From positions 1,302,001 through 1,366,000 of the forward strand of contig CM062383.1 of the NCBI GenBank assembly GCA_031310005.1: a DNA stretch of 64,000 nt, written 5' to 3'. Made by a program: the position numbers and the translations under genes. Position 1 is the stretch's first letter. Every line of letters begins with the position of its first letter. Shown here one piece after another: positions 1 to 11,441 of the stretch. The notes beneath the pieces are model-generated. The model searched no databases, was not told the DNA's origin, and saw only the letters and a list, made by a program, of their open reading frames with translations. This stretch comes from Dactylellina haptotyla. Taxonomy: Eukaryota; Ascomycota; Orbiliomycetes; Orbiliales; Orbiliaceae.

Positions 1-1954
1 GTTGAGTTGAAGGCAAAACTATATCTTCATCAGGAAACCGAAGTGCCTCTCGCGGTTTCTTCTCGATCGTGTTGGACACGGTAGATTCCAGAGTCAAATT
101 GTCAACGGTTGATTTGAACGTAGATAGAGTCGGTTTAGTCTGGAACATGTCTTTGATACTACGCCGCCCGCTGAACTGAGGTATCAGCCTGGCAGACAGT
201 TTGGGCGCAGGGGGTAATTCAATCTTTCTCTCCCCGTTGACGAAGACACCAGGAGGATTGACCAAGTCAAGTGATAGCCTTTGTTCCCCATCTATCTCGA
301 TCTCCGGTTTCAAGACCGCATATACGGGGCAATGATCGCTACCCTGTGACATGAATTAGCGATTATTATTTCAAGAGGTCAGGTTGGTATCCTAATTCTC
401 CGGTTTAGGGGTTTGAGGGATTAGAGATTTGCATACATGGAGTCCATTTTGGATATCAGCGCTTTCAAACCAATGCTTCATACTTGATGAGGCTACGATA
501 TAGTCAATTCTAGAACCTGGATGTTCGAGACGTACGGACTGGTGAGTAACGATCCAGATGGGCAGGGCGGCAACTCCAACCTACCATAGTTCCCGGGTCT
601 TGCATTTATCTTGGTTTCCCAATCTTTATGTCCCACCAGTTTCATCCTAAATCAACCAGGATACATCAAGAATAAAAGGCGGGTAAAGCACTTACGAGTA
701 TACATTGCCACCCTGTCAGGGAAGAATTGCCTCACAACATCAATCATCACGGCGTCCTCCGACGGCTCGCACAATCCTCTGAGAAGCCGCTTTGCAGGGG
801 CATCCTTCCATTCTGCCGTTTCTTTAGAGTCTGGACCCGTTCGCTTCTGCATCTCCCATGCATCTGCGCTATCGATCGGTTCTGGCGAGATGTTTAGGTC
901 TCCAACAGTAACCACTCTTCTCCCCATCTTTGTTAGATTTCTGATACGTTCTTCCAATGCTGTGAGCCAAGCCATCCTGAAATCCTGCCTCGCCTCCTCC
1001 TCTCTGCCTACGGGGCAATACGTGCCGATCAATACGAAGAGACCGAAGTCAACAACCAGCCCACGCCCCTCGCTATCCAATATGACGCCATCGTCCTTGT
1101 CAATGGATGGATAGCCACCTATCTGTTGATCATCTGGGAGATCTCGATATGATATATTCCGTGCAGCATTGGTCGGTTGAAGATGTCCAGTGATTCCCTC
1201 CTCGGCCTTGATCGGTGATATCTTTGATTGGCGTGTATATATCGCAACCCCGCTGTATCCTAAAACCCAACCATCATATCAGCCAACATTTCCTTCCCAG
1301 ATCTTATCGTGTCTCGTTCTAGCCTCGAAACTAGAGTCGAACGGTCAAGATGTCCCTAGATAGTCCAACAAAAAGAAAAGAGAAGAGAAGAGAAGAGAAG
1401 AGCAGAACATAAGTTACCCTTCTTGTGCTTTGGAAATGTAAAGTAGCTATCCCATCCCGGGATTAGCACCATGTCATCTCTGAGATCTTTCGACTGAATC
1501 TTCAGCTCCTGAAAACATACAACATCCGCCTCCAGGATGTCGAACATCGCCTGACCATTGTAAAAGTTTCCAAATATATCAGCCTCTACGAATCTTTTTA
1601 CATATATTCATCTTTCACAGGATTTCCAATCCGACGCAGAAGAGTCGGATATTCATGCGCAGGAGAGAAAAACAGGACGTACTCCGAAACTGCGGTTGTC
1701 CTTCCATGGCATGTAGTTGAAAGGGTTTCTGTCCAAAACAGGGTGGATTAGACAAATCTCTATCGGAATACGGTCTGCCACCAACGGTCCAAGCGGTGCT
1801 TGTGTTTCTAGCGATCTTGTGAATAGAGGTACCTGATCCCGTTGACTATAAATATGCGAGACAGGGGGTGATACGCTGATTAGCCTTTGCTATCAGCGAC
1901 AGAGATACAAGAATAACAATCCCTACCGTTCCATGTGACTATCCTTATCGACAT
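1..1954 (-). CDS. apn2: AP endonuclease 2 (Apn2), 3' end cut by the window edge
   Basis: Class II AP endonuclease of the ExoIII/EEP family, a nuclear base-excision repair enzyme that nicks DNA at abasic sites. The start is placed at 1954: exon 1 (1954-1927) reads MSIRIVTWN, a 13-base exon (1845-1833) adds VNGIR, and exon 3 (1728-1683) gives NPFNYMPWKDNRSFG. The next exon has the metal-binding stretch CFQELK and PKHKKG. Further on are GTYCPVG, the catalytic GDLNISP (about 920-890) and GSDHCPVYA (near 345-320), all family hallmarks. After the nuclease domain comes NPPGVFVNGERK and a disordered linker typical of fungal Apn2. The C-terminal zinc finger expected for the family lies beyond base 1. 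It diverges from COX13 with 357 bases between start codons. The small 5' exons are read by eye but restore the conserved N-terminus exactly. Confidence 0.95.
1370..1402. repeat. AAGAG-type purine microsatellite in an APN2 intron
   Basis: A run of about six AAGAG units lies in the intron that follows the PKHKKG-coding exon of APN2. On the coding strand it is a pyrimidine-rich CTCTT tract downstream of the donor site. No function is inferred. Confidence 0.8.
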
Positions 1955-2311
1955 CCTTCCCCTCTGCCACCCCGCGGGGCAGTCGACACTCCTTCTTTTT
2001 TCTTTTCTTCTTGGCTTTCTTCGCCACTATTCCCGTTCACCTGGCGCAGCGGCGGCGTGGATAGCGTGTGTGGAGAGTTGTGTAGTGGGAAAACGCGCCG
2101 GCCAGCTCGCTAAAGTGAGGTCAGACCGTCCTCACCTGATTTTTGCCAAGGCCTCAGATTTCGGGAAATCCGTCCTTGTCCTTTCTTCCGAAGCCGACGA
2201 CGACGACATCATAAACCTCAAGAGCCCGCACCACCCCCCTCCACCGACCACGACTCCATTGTACCGTATCTAGTGATCCACCAATCTCCGCTCCGTCCGT
2301 TGCACCTCACA
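1955..2311. promoter_or_regulatory. Shared divergent promoter of APN2 and COX13
   Basis: These 357 bases between two divergent start codons must hold both promoters and leaders. A pyrimidine-rich stretch (about 1986-2022) and a run of GACGAC trinucleotides near 2193-2206 are visible. I see no clear TATA box. An open frame crosses the region on the plus strand, but it has no family signature and is judged to be chance. Confidence 0.6.
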
Positions 2312-2921
2312 ATGCTGTCGAGATCCGTCCTCCGCGCTCCTCTGCGAGCCAACCCCGCCAGACAGGCCGTCCAGTCCCTCCGCCGAACCTACGTCTCGCA
2401 ATCCGGATCCACCTTCACCAAGGAACGTGAGGCTGTCAAGGCCCATGCCGCCCAGTCCAGTGGTAACTACATCCTCTATCGCTCTCTCGATGATGCACGG
2501 GAGCATATAGGCTGACGATATCATTCAAACAGAACTCTGGCGAAAACTCTCCCTCTAGTCCGTATCCCTCCGACTTCCGCTCTCTCTATAGAAATACACA
2601 TATACGAACCACATTGACTAACCACATGCCGTGCGGGTACACAGCGTCGCCATCCCAGCCCTAATCATCTCCGGTATCAACGCCTATAACCTCTGGAACG
2701 AGCATTGGGAGCACGAGTCCCATGCCCCACCAATGGAGGAGCGCCCACAATACCCATACCTCAACATCCGGAACAAGAAGTTCCCATTCGGCGATGGCAA
2801 CAAGACTCTCTTGTAAGGAATCGTTATTATTCCGTTTCTTAAATGCTACAATTATGGCTAACTGGCTTGCTTCTTGGACTACAGCTGGAATGACAATGTT
2901 AACTACGTCAAGGAAGATTAA
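2312..2921 (+). CDS. COX13: Cytochrome c oxidase subunit 6a (Cox13), mitochondrial
   Basis: Nuclear-encoded subunit VIa of respiratory complex IV, in the inner mitochondrial membrane. Four exons (2312-2462, 2533-2557, 2645-2812, 2885-2921) join in frame to 126 residues. The N-terminus is a typical mitochondrial presequence (MLSRSVLRAPLRANPARQ), rich in Arg and without acids. The single membrane segment is YVAIPALIISGINAYNLW and is followed by the family signature EHWEHESHAPP and a tail with PYLNIRNKKFPFGDGNKTLFWND. Exon 2 is only 25 bases and codes for ELWRKLSLY; without it the conserved LWRK motif before the membrane segment would be missing. The intron 2 donor is GTCCGT, which is slightly unusual. 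The pairing with APN2 is conserved at ascomycete mating-type loci. Confidence 0.94.
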
Positions 2922-3232
2922 ACTCTCCTAGGCGGATTAATACAGCAATGTCTTCTTGTAAATTTGTAGCAGCAGAAAGCCTTATTTTTTTTATATCGTA
3001 ATTGTAGATTTTTTTTATTCAAAGAAAAGATGAAGTATGGGGCCGTGGTAGCGGTGCCGGGACATTGAAAACACTGGCGGGTTTGGGTGTAAATAAAACT
3101 CAATGATTAAGAATTTTCCTAGTATCCTCTTTTCTCTGCACTGCCCTCCATTATTTGAGGTTTTTTTTAAACAATATAATTCGAAACACCCATATTCATC
3201 ATATTCATTAAGAGGGTTTCCTAAGCGTCTCT
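2922..3232. other. Convergent intergenic region (COX13 / CNNM gene)
   Basis: This is the 3'-3' gap between two converging genes. It is AT-rich with T runs (about 2983-3020) that fit untranslated regions and polyadenylation signals. Nothing else is seen. Confidence 0.6.
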
Positions 3233-5340
3233 TCATCCGTCAAGCATCTTTCCATTCTCCCTACCCCCAAGAGGCCCCTCCAAAGCTTCGAATAAACTTC
3301 CCCGAGAACTTCCAACAGGGCTCTTATCAACTAGCGCTCCCTTACGTCTCCTTGTCCCAAAGTTCAGGACCCGCTCGAAAAGGCCCGTGGAACTTCCCTC
3401 ACTTTTTCCCTTCTCACGATCAGAAACACTCTCTCGACTACCCCCAGGCGGTGTCATAGAATCTACCAAAGCCAGCTTCTCCTGGGTATTTAGGCGAGTT
3501 GGTTTGAACCTCTCCATGGGATCCGGCATCATCTGGGTACTACGGGTCACACCTGCCAAGATGACCTTGAGCAGAGCTCGGTAGGTAATCACACCGATTG
3601 GTTTGACGTAGGCGAAGATCTGTGGTTGGTTGCTCCAGTAGACCCTATCCGTTGATACTGCATAATCTTCACAAGGTGGGATATTTGCCCGCCCTTTCTC
3701 GTTATGTGCTGGTGGGTTAATAACAACCAGTGCCATTCTAGATATATCTTAGTTAGGTAGCCACGAGGTCTTCTAGGAATCAGGGTACCCACTTGCATCT
3801 TCCATAATGAAGGATGGAGAACAAATCGAGGAGATCGTCGAAACAGTCGTAAACAATCGGCATGACCTCTCGAGCCAGGAATTTGACTCTAACCTCTGTT
3901 TCATCAATTCTAGAAATGAATGACTGTCATTTTAAAAGTTAGAACCTGGACCCTTCATTGGAATATGAAACACTGACGCTCCAGTGAACAAATCCCTTGA
4001 CTTTCTTGCCGTTCAGTGGAACCATTTCGATATCTTTCTCGAGTTCCGGGTCGGAAACATCTTCAATCTCGACTACTAACGCCCCATCGATACCAGACTC
4101 ATATAGTGCGAGACCACTCTCTCGAGTGACTTTAGTCTCTAGATTAAAAACCACAGATTCATATCGCATAGTCTTCCATCCGATCATGAGATCCCTAGGT
4201 CTCATATCTTGAAGCTTAAATCCACCCTTTAGGATATCCACAACGCGATTATTGACATTACCGCCTTCGTGATCAGAATCGATAGCAGATGGCTTGATAT
4301 GAAGTTCAACGAAGCGAGTCAGTTCTTCATTACGGAAGAATCGTTCCTCAGTATTAGCGAATCGAGAAGACTTGGCACCAGGCTTCTGGTTCTTCATTTG
4401 AAAACTGTAGAGTGCCCCAAAGATATAACTGATAGGCAACGTAAGTGGGTACCAGATGACATTGATAAATTGGGCAAATCTAAGATGTAATCTGTGAGCC
4501 TGGTGCTAATGTAGCACAGATTACTGAGATACTCACTCGATCAAGAACCGGTTCACAAAGAGGGCTCTTCGGACGGTATATCCGAGCGGCAAGAGCTCAA
4601 CAAAGATAATGACCAACCCAACGGCGATCACAATACTAATGGCATCTACCATCGAAGCCAGGATCAGAATTCTCGTCTTCGGGAACAATTTATTGTAACT
4701 CTTACATACCAAGATTTCCGGAAACAGTTCCGTGCGAAGCCTCTTGGATAATCAAACTGATAAGTAAAGGAATCAACTCTGCCATGGCGCTGCCTGTGAA
4801 TACAAATGCGCAAATGATACTATAAGGTCGTCGTCGCAATTTGAGGACTTGCTTCGCGTATTCCTGTTCTTCCTTAGTGCCGCTGTCCGCAATGACACGA
4901 AGGTAGATCCTATCTCAAGATCGTGTGAGTTCTTCCATTCCATACAAGGCGGATATTAAAAGGAATAAAAGCAATACATACTTGTTGAAAGCGAGTATAC
5001 TCAGTGTAGCAGCGGTAACCAGACTGGCGATAGCAACCGTGAGAGCCAGCGCGATTGTCAATCCGACAATGACAGCTGCTTTCTTCCCTTTATCGGAATA
5101 GGACATCTGTTGAATAGGGCTGCCAGTAGCAGCATCACTTTCTCTAACAATGTAATTCATAATTTTGTTGTATGCGGTAGCTCTGAAAAGAAATGTTCGG
5201 TTTTCTAGAGAAGCTGGGAAGTGAGGAATTAGAGGTGATGAGTAGGCGGGCTTGATGAGGATATGGAGTAATGTTAGAGCGAATTTTAAGCGGTAGCAGA
5301 TGGGTTTTGAAGGTATCTTTAATCGTGGTAACGCTCGCAT
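3233..5340 (-). CDS. CNNM-type (DUF21 + CBS pair) membrane protein
   Basis: A multi-exon gene for a divergent member of the CNNM/DUF21 family, which in other organisms serves in magnesium or metal homeostasis. Exon 1 (5340-4982) has a signal-like head and a long hydrophobic helix (AAVIVGLTIALALTVAI). The DUF21 part continues through RVIADSG, VLKLRRRPYSIICAFVFTG and IFVELLPLGYTVRRALF, then WYPLTLPISYIFGALY. After it comes the usual linker (ELTRFVELH, ILKGGFKLQDMRPRDLMIGW), which matches the helix before the first CBS domain, then a CBS pair in which SILHYGRCKMALVV and KPIGVITYRALLKVIL form the second half. The C-terminal 90 residues are polar and rich in Ser, Gly and Arg. The start at 5340 is the first ATG; a start at about 5160 (MNYIVRESD) is an alternative. 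Substrate is not known. Confidence 0.8.
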
Positions 5341-6730
5341 TTTGGGAGATGCTAGATGTAATGGTTTCCGGGCTGGTAGACGTTTCTTGAAGTGGTGCTA
5401 TCTATTCGTTTGCTATAATCAAGATTGGGATATATAAGTTTTCAGGCGACTTGAGAAGGTTTCGTGGAACAAGAGGGTCTACCATTATAGAGTGGGTAGT
5501 CTGGTTATCGAAATCATGACCATGATGGTATGTATCTAGTTCATATTGAAAATGGTTCCAGGCCTCTGGCTAAGACATTCATATTTGTGATAGTCTCCGT
5601 CTGCGTTGCTTGACATTCAATGGCCTAAAAATACAACAATAGCAGCAGTATGTTGAAGAACCCCAGAGAGAACATTCTGGCGCAATCTGAAGACTTAATG
5701 AGATACTTCTACGAATCGATATTGTCGTTGTAAGGCACGGACTGTACGATCGCGACTTAGATTTAGTGGGTTTCTATCAGGACTATCATCTACTTATCTA
5801 TATACTAGAATCTGAGCATCCCCGAAGGCTTGAGGTGTAATGTTAAATACTTAGGTATACGTATACTTTGATATATCGATAATCCACTTCAAAATCGGAG
5901 TTAAAAATCTAGTTCGGTCTACATATGCTATACTGCTAGCCTATTACAATATTTTTACACAGCTATTTTCATGAATTGGAAGCTAGGAAACTTGTTTTTT
6001 TCTAACTGAAAAACATATGCCTTTCGTGCAATCGTAACAGTCATAGAAAGAAACGATAAAAGATTCATAACAGAGAACTGAGGGAAAGAAAAGTTGAAAT
6101 AAAGATTAAGAATAAACCGTCTCCTTTATGATACAATTTAGTTTGAGTTGTAGTCTCCCGGAAGGAGTGCCCACGAATGATTTCGCCATGGGAGAATAAA
6201 GATAAGAATAAAAGGAGACCCTTGATATTCAACTACTTGAGAACAGAAAAGCAAGAAAGCCTTCTCAGCAGCCTCTTAGGAGAACTGATCGAGTGGAAAC
6301 ATAGGACAAACATTATACTAAGAAAGAAGAAATAACTATTATTGAGAAGAAAAATTTAGAAGCAAAAGCAGCGGTCGTAATTGGTTTGGTCGTTCCATGG
6401 AGATTCCATCAGAGAGGAAAAAAGAAGTGATAAAGCAGGACACGACAGGGGACTCGTTAAATAAGCAGAATAACAGAAATCCAGTTTTCCACCCTTGACT
6501 TGTTGAAAAGCAAAAAACAGCATATGAAAGCAGTTATGAAAGGAAATAGCGCCCTTGTTACCTCTCCCTAGATGATGAGCTGCGAGAAGGAAGCCATTTC
6601 CATAGTATATCTGTTAATCTCACCACAACTTGGTACGCCTAACCGCGCTCGGGCCATTGCGCTCTAATCCCAGACACTACATAGTAGAGCCTCCCGGAGA
6701 AACACGCGGCTTCAGCATGGGTTTAGGTCC
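5341..6730. other. Gene-free stretch upstream of the CNNM gene
   Basis: It lies between the 5' end of the CNNM gene and the 3' end of the CFIm gene, both on the minus strand. It is AT-rich, with purine-rich runs at about 6040-6120 and 6310-6370. There are no open frames of note on either strand. It probably holds the CNNM promoter and the long 3' untranslated region of the next gene. Confidence 0.6.
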
Positions 6731-8275
6731 CTAACCGTCCTGACGCTGGCGCTTGTTTCCGTGGGGATTCCATTGCTGATCACCACCCTGCTGGGGTTGC
6801 CCAAAGAACTGTGGATTGAAGTTGGGGTTTCCGAATTGCGGGGCTGCATTCATCACCAAAACAGTTAGCACATCCCGTCTACGAGTCTATAAAAAGGAAG
6901 GCTCAAACACGGAGGGTTCCAAGAGGGTGTCCTTACCACCACCGCCCATCATTGGATTGAATCCGCTACCCATCATAGGATTGAAGTTGTTGTTACCTCC
7001 GCTCATATCCCCATTGCCGCCCATTGGTCCTCCCATGTTCATTCCGCCCATCGGTGGGTTCATGCCCATGTTCGGTCCGCCCATTCCACCCATCGGCATT
7101 CCCATGTTGTTGTTGAACCCTCCGCGGCCACCACGGTTCGGTGGACCACCACCGCGCATTCCCATATTCATACCACCACCGCGATGACCTTGGAATCCGC
7201 CGCCGCCGCCGCCGCCACCACCACCCTGGAACTGCATACCACCACCAGTACCGCCACCACCACCCATGTTGTTGAACCCACCACCGGGTTGATTCATCAT
7301 ACCGAACTGCTGGGGTGGACTACCGGAGGAGCCACCGCTGCCGCCGCCCATGTGGCCACCAGGTCCATTGCGGTTCATGTACCCGCCGCCGCTACCACCC
7401 ATGTTGCCGCGATTGTTCATCATTCCTCCACGGGGGCGATATCCGCCACCCATGTTGCTGTTGTTGCCCATCATGCCGGCCTGAGGAGCAAAGTTGTTGG
7501 TCTGCCCGGAGAAATTGTTGTTTCCCATGGGGCCATGTGGCTTGTTGTCTCTGTTGAAGTTGCCGGAACCACCGCGGTTATCATCCTTGTTTCGAGCCGG
7601 CGCATCCTTTGGCAGGGTTCGGAAGGGGTTGTTGTGCGGTTGGGTGTAGTTGACGGTATGACGTTTGGACTGGTAACCCGGTTGGGTAGCAAACGATTCG
7701 ATCTTCGCTTTGGTCGCGGAGGAGGCCTGAGTTGTGGTGAATTCGACGAATGAGACTCTGCGTGGTTAAAAATGGGCAATGTTAACAAAATACATTCAAA
7801 ATTTCTCGATATGTTTTTGCTCTTTGAAGAAAACTCACCCCTTCGACTTGCCGTTGACTTTGTGTTCGCTGAAGGTAATGTCTTTGAGCTCATCTTCGCA
7901 ATCGGCCTGCCTGATCCATCCGCGGACATCATCGTCGGTTGTCCACCAGTTAAGATCAGAGATGTAGAGCGCGGTGGTAGCATTGGCATCCACGGGACGG
8001 TTATCCGGGTGCTTGCGTTTTAAACTGTTCTGCGGGGCAGGTTGAGGAGCCGCTTCCGTCTTGACGCCCTCGTTGGCATTGGCGGTTCCTTCCATGTTAG
8101 TGTCTTCTGTGGTGCCATTAGCATTACCAGCATTGCCGGCGCTCTTGCCGGCACCCGCCTTATCTTCATCATGGAAGAGCTCGTCTTCGACGTTCACGTC
8201 CACTTTCTTGTAGGCCGAAGGATCATCGAGGTCCTCGCCATAGATATCGATGTCAAAATTATCGTCGTCTGTCAT
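6731..8275 (-). CDS. CFIm68/CPSF6-like RRM protein (mRNA 3'-end cleavage factor)
   Basis: Three exons (8275-7839, 7757-6937, 6843-6731) join to 456 residues. An acidic head (MTDDDNFDIDIYGEDLDD) leads to one RRM at about residues 100-180: ALYISDLNWWTTDDDVRGWI and KVNGKSKGVSFVEF. The LNWWTT motif matches RNP2 of CPSF6/CPSF7, the large subunits of cleavage factor I, which bind RNA with the 25-kDa subunit and steer poly(A) site choice in the nucleus. The second half is Gly-, Met- and Asn-rich with GGGM, RGG and FNNMG repeats and a run of glycine codons, and is likely disordered. The tail ends in a basic NKRQRQDG. The last intron has a clear GCTAAC branch site. The family call rests on the RRM; the Gly-rich part is low-complexity and not diagnostic. 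Confidence 0.83.
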
Positions 8276-8781
8276 TTTGAAAGAATCTTGGGCTTGTCAA
8301 GAAGCTCAGTATCTGGGCTCTCTGTTTTGTTCGGGGAGACTTCTTCTATTAATCTTTTTTATAACAGGCTGGTTTTGACCTCTAGTGGGCTCCTCTATAT
8401 GACAATACGAGGAATCAAACACTGGAGGGTTTGAGATATCAAGCTCCTGATATATGAGATATTGAGACTTGCCCCCACGGGGAGCGGTTACAAGATTCTG
8501 CTGTATAAGGTCATACATGATCAGCCAAACTTTTCCCATGCAAATCACAGGGATGGAGGAACGACGAGACGAGAGCGAGAAGAACGAGGGAAAGAGGAAG
8601 ACGGAAAATAAAGCGCGGGAGCGCGTAAGAGAGAGAAAGAGGAAAAGGATGTAACGGGTTAAGGAAAGAAGCGATATTGAAATGGCAACCTAAGGCCACC
8701 CTTCTGATGAACCCACGCAGTTCACTGCTGTGTCCCCAAAAATTTCGGTAAGGAAACCTTTAATGAATACCTGAAGAGCGA

Positions 8782-8820
8782 CAGAGAGAGAGCGAGAGAG
8801 AAAGAGAGAAAGAAAGAGGA
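8782..8820. repeat. GA-rich microsatellite
   Basis: Imperfect (AG)n/(AAAG)n tract of about 39 bases in the divergent promoter region. GA tracts in promoters can affect nucleosome positioning, but nothing more can be said here. Confidence 0.75.
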
Positions 8821-9870
8821 CGAGAAGGACAGGATGAACAAGTACAGGCGGGTAGTTTATACGTACAGTCAGAAGACTCCTTTTTCTTATCTTGTAGATA
8901 GTGGCGAATCTTTCTTTTGAAGCAAAAAGCGGTTATAGTAAAAGACACGAGGAACAGGCTCCTTGTGCGTTTCTTTTGTTTCGGTGACAGAAAACGCCTC
9001 CTCGATTCAAAGTGAGAGAGGCTCTGTCACTTTCTTCTTTTCTTTGTTCAGCAAAGCACTGGGGCGTTGTACAGAACGTGTATCTGTGATACCAAGGAAA
9101 GTTTTCTGTAATCCTTTAAGACAGGCTGGGACTGACCACGCCAAAGGAAATATACCTTGGAATGAAACCGGAGACAATAGAGGATTTGATGGAGATTTGG
9201 AGAGAGGGGGGGGGAGGGATAGAGAGACAGGGATATTGTTTTTCTTCTGGGGGAAGGGTGATGTAATAAAAAAATCGACACGCTTGGTTACAAAGAGCGC
9301 GAAATTTTTATGAGGATTTGATTGTCCCTTCGATCACGAGCGGTATCGTTGATATCAATTGAACCGGCCGCACGCGGAGGTTCGATTGACGAGAAGGCTG
9401 CGAGAAGGAGAGAAGAGAAAAACACCTCGTAAGACGGGTAAAAGAAGCGAACTACTCTGTGGCTACGACGCCGGAAACGGATTGTTAGCTAGAGGAACGC
9501 GATGGAGCAATGGGTAAGGGGATGGGGAGTGATGGGGGGGATGAAGGTTGAAGGTTGAGGGAGCCAGACCTTTTGCTACGGGCTACAGGGTAGCGACAAA
9601 GTTAGCGCAAATGTCTTGAGCTGAGGAATCCCGCCGCGTAAGAGGCAAACGATAACCAGCAAGAACGGGGGCAAAGAAAGGCTGATAAACGAAGCCGGGA
9701 GATAAGGGAGAAGGGAATGAGGGAGAGAACGGGAGTTTGGAGAAGGTGGTGATGGGATGGAAAGATTGAGAGGAAGAGGAAGAAGAAGGTGGAAGTGGGA
9801 AGAAGAGCGGCGGAGGAAGCGGTGAGGTCGATTGATGGGATTGATTGATTGGCTCTCTCCGTCCGTCCAG

Positions 9871-9890
9871 GCTGGCTGGCTGGCTGGCTG
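9871..9890. repeat. GCTG tandem tetranucleotide
   Basis: Five copies of GCTG in a GC-rich block, followed by GGGTTGGTT-like repeats to about 9920. It is simple sequence. Confidence 0.75.
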
Positions 9891-10297
9891 GGAGGCCGTG
9901 CTGGGTTGGTTGGGTTGGTGCGACTAGCTGGGCTGGACCAGGGCCGCCAGGAGAGGACGGGAGGCCCGCCGGCACCAGGACCCGCCCGGCTGCAGAGGGG
10001 ACGCAGCTGCCAGCACGGCATGCGTACATCTCAGCCCGCCGCCCAGCCCGCACCCGCCACAGCGTGCGCCCCTGTCCCCCCGTCCCACGTCCCACCGCAG
10101 AAGCAGCCAGGCCAGGCCGAAAGAGACCACATAAACAACATCATAGCGGATCCGAAGGGTTAAAGGCCTCCCGACACCCACTCCTCCTCTGAACACCCCA
10201 TCCCGCAATCCCGCACTCGACCTCCATTCTCGCGCACGACACCCCGTCCGCCTCAATTGCCTCGCTCTCGAACAGATTCGCCCTCCAGCCATCCGCC

Positions 10298-10666
10298 ATG
10301 TCCGACCAAGTCACCCAGATCGCAGACATCCCCAAGGACTTCCTCAGGGAAGGCACCCAGTTCATCAACAGGTGCACCAAGCGTCAGTGTCCCACATCCA
10401 AAAACACCCCAATCGTCCGCACCCAGCAAATCTAGCTTCTGACGTATCGTGCAAAATACAGCCGACAGGAAAGAATTCCTCAAGATCTCCCAGGCCGTCG
10501 CGATAGGATTCATCTGCATGGGCGCCATTGGCTTCCTGGTCAAGCTCAGTACGTCTTTCACCCTGCACCCAAAGTACTTCAATCATAGACCTTCAAGAAG
10601 CAATCATCTAACAGTTACGAAATAGTCCACATTCCCATCAACAATATTCTCGTCGGTGCGGCATAA
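10298..10666 (+). CDS. SSS1: Sec61 gamma / Sss1 translocon subunit
   Basis: Small tail-anchored subunit of the Sec61 protein-conducting channel of the endoplasmic reticulum, needed for co- and post-translational import. Three exons (10298-10382, 10462-10548, 10626-10666) join to 70 residues, the normal length of the family. The reading shows the cytosolic amphipathic part (PKDFLREGTQFINRCTKPDR, KEFLKISQAVA) and one membrane helix (IGFICMGAIGFLVKLIHIP) ending in INNILVGAA, which are hallmark sequences of Sec61 gamma. The start ATG at 10298 is the only one that gives the conserved N-terminus. It is convergent with the peroxiredoxin gene. Confidence 0.96.
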
Positions 10667-11441
10667 GCCGACGCCAGCCTTAGAGTCTCGCAGCCACGAA
10701 AAAAGCAAAAGGTCATAATAACTCGTTCGAGCGCGAAGAAACCGGCCGATACAAGCCCGGTCTCCTATATCCCAATATCATACATATCATATACTCCAAA
10801 ATCACCCTTTGACTCCTATACAAAAAATAATGTTTTTCCCATTCGGTGTTCTTCGGCAGGCGGACATTGTACGATAGCGCGTATGGCTTTTTAGTCCTTC
10901 TATATATTCACGGATCTTCCCGAACCTTATAAAACCCACAAAAGTAGTCGCATCACCTCGATTCTCTCCAAGCATAAAACATGTTTTGAACTGGGTTTTT
11001 ATTTCCTTTCTTGTAATGATTTTTCCTATACAGCTGGTATTATACAGCATGAAGAATACACAACCTAAGCTCGTTTTTGCGCTTAGTCAAGAGTGAAAGC
11101 AGAGCGTAGAGTTCATTGTGTGTGCATATGTGTGGGGAGTGAAAAAGGTGTAGTAAGAAAGAAAAAACGAACAATATGCCGATAAAAGAGAAAAAGGACT
11201 ATGAAACACCTCCCCATGATCTATTTACTTTGGTTTTGGTTTTTCTTTCGGGTATCCGATAAAAAGAAAAGCAAGTATAGAATTTCGTGCGCATTAATTC
11301 GTCGTCGTTGCCTTGAATGATAAAAAGTTGTATTTGCCGACTCCAAAAGATAGCAAAAAATATAAAGTTTTATGTTTAAGAAGCAAAAATAAAAAGAGAA
11401 GAGAAAGATCTCCCGGTGCCCTCATCAGATTTTTCCAGGTT
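10667..11441. other. Convergent intergenic region (SSS1 / peroxiredoxin)
   Basis: About 775 bases between two 3' ends. It is AT-rich with runs of A and T in the right part (11160-11400), as expected for untranslated regions. No gene is seen. Confidence 0.6.

Larger units (their letters stand above)
8276..10297. promoter_or_regulatory. Two-kilobase divergent promoter region (CFIm gene / SSS1)
   Basis: This is the space between two divergent start codons. The left half is rich in purine tracts (8565-8650, 8782-8820, 9200-9235). The right half (9850-10120) is markedly GC-rich, contains tandem GCTG units, and carries several overlapping open frames in opposite directions with low-complexity Pro, Ala, Ser and Arg. 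None of these resembles a known protein, so I treat them as composition artefacts. Confidence 0.55.

Noticed and set aside
9583-10292. Several long frames on both strands with Pro/Ala/Ser/Arg-rich translations
   Set aside because: They arise from GC-rich simple sequence with few stop codons.
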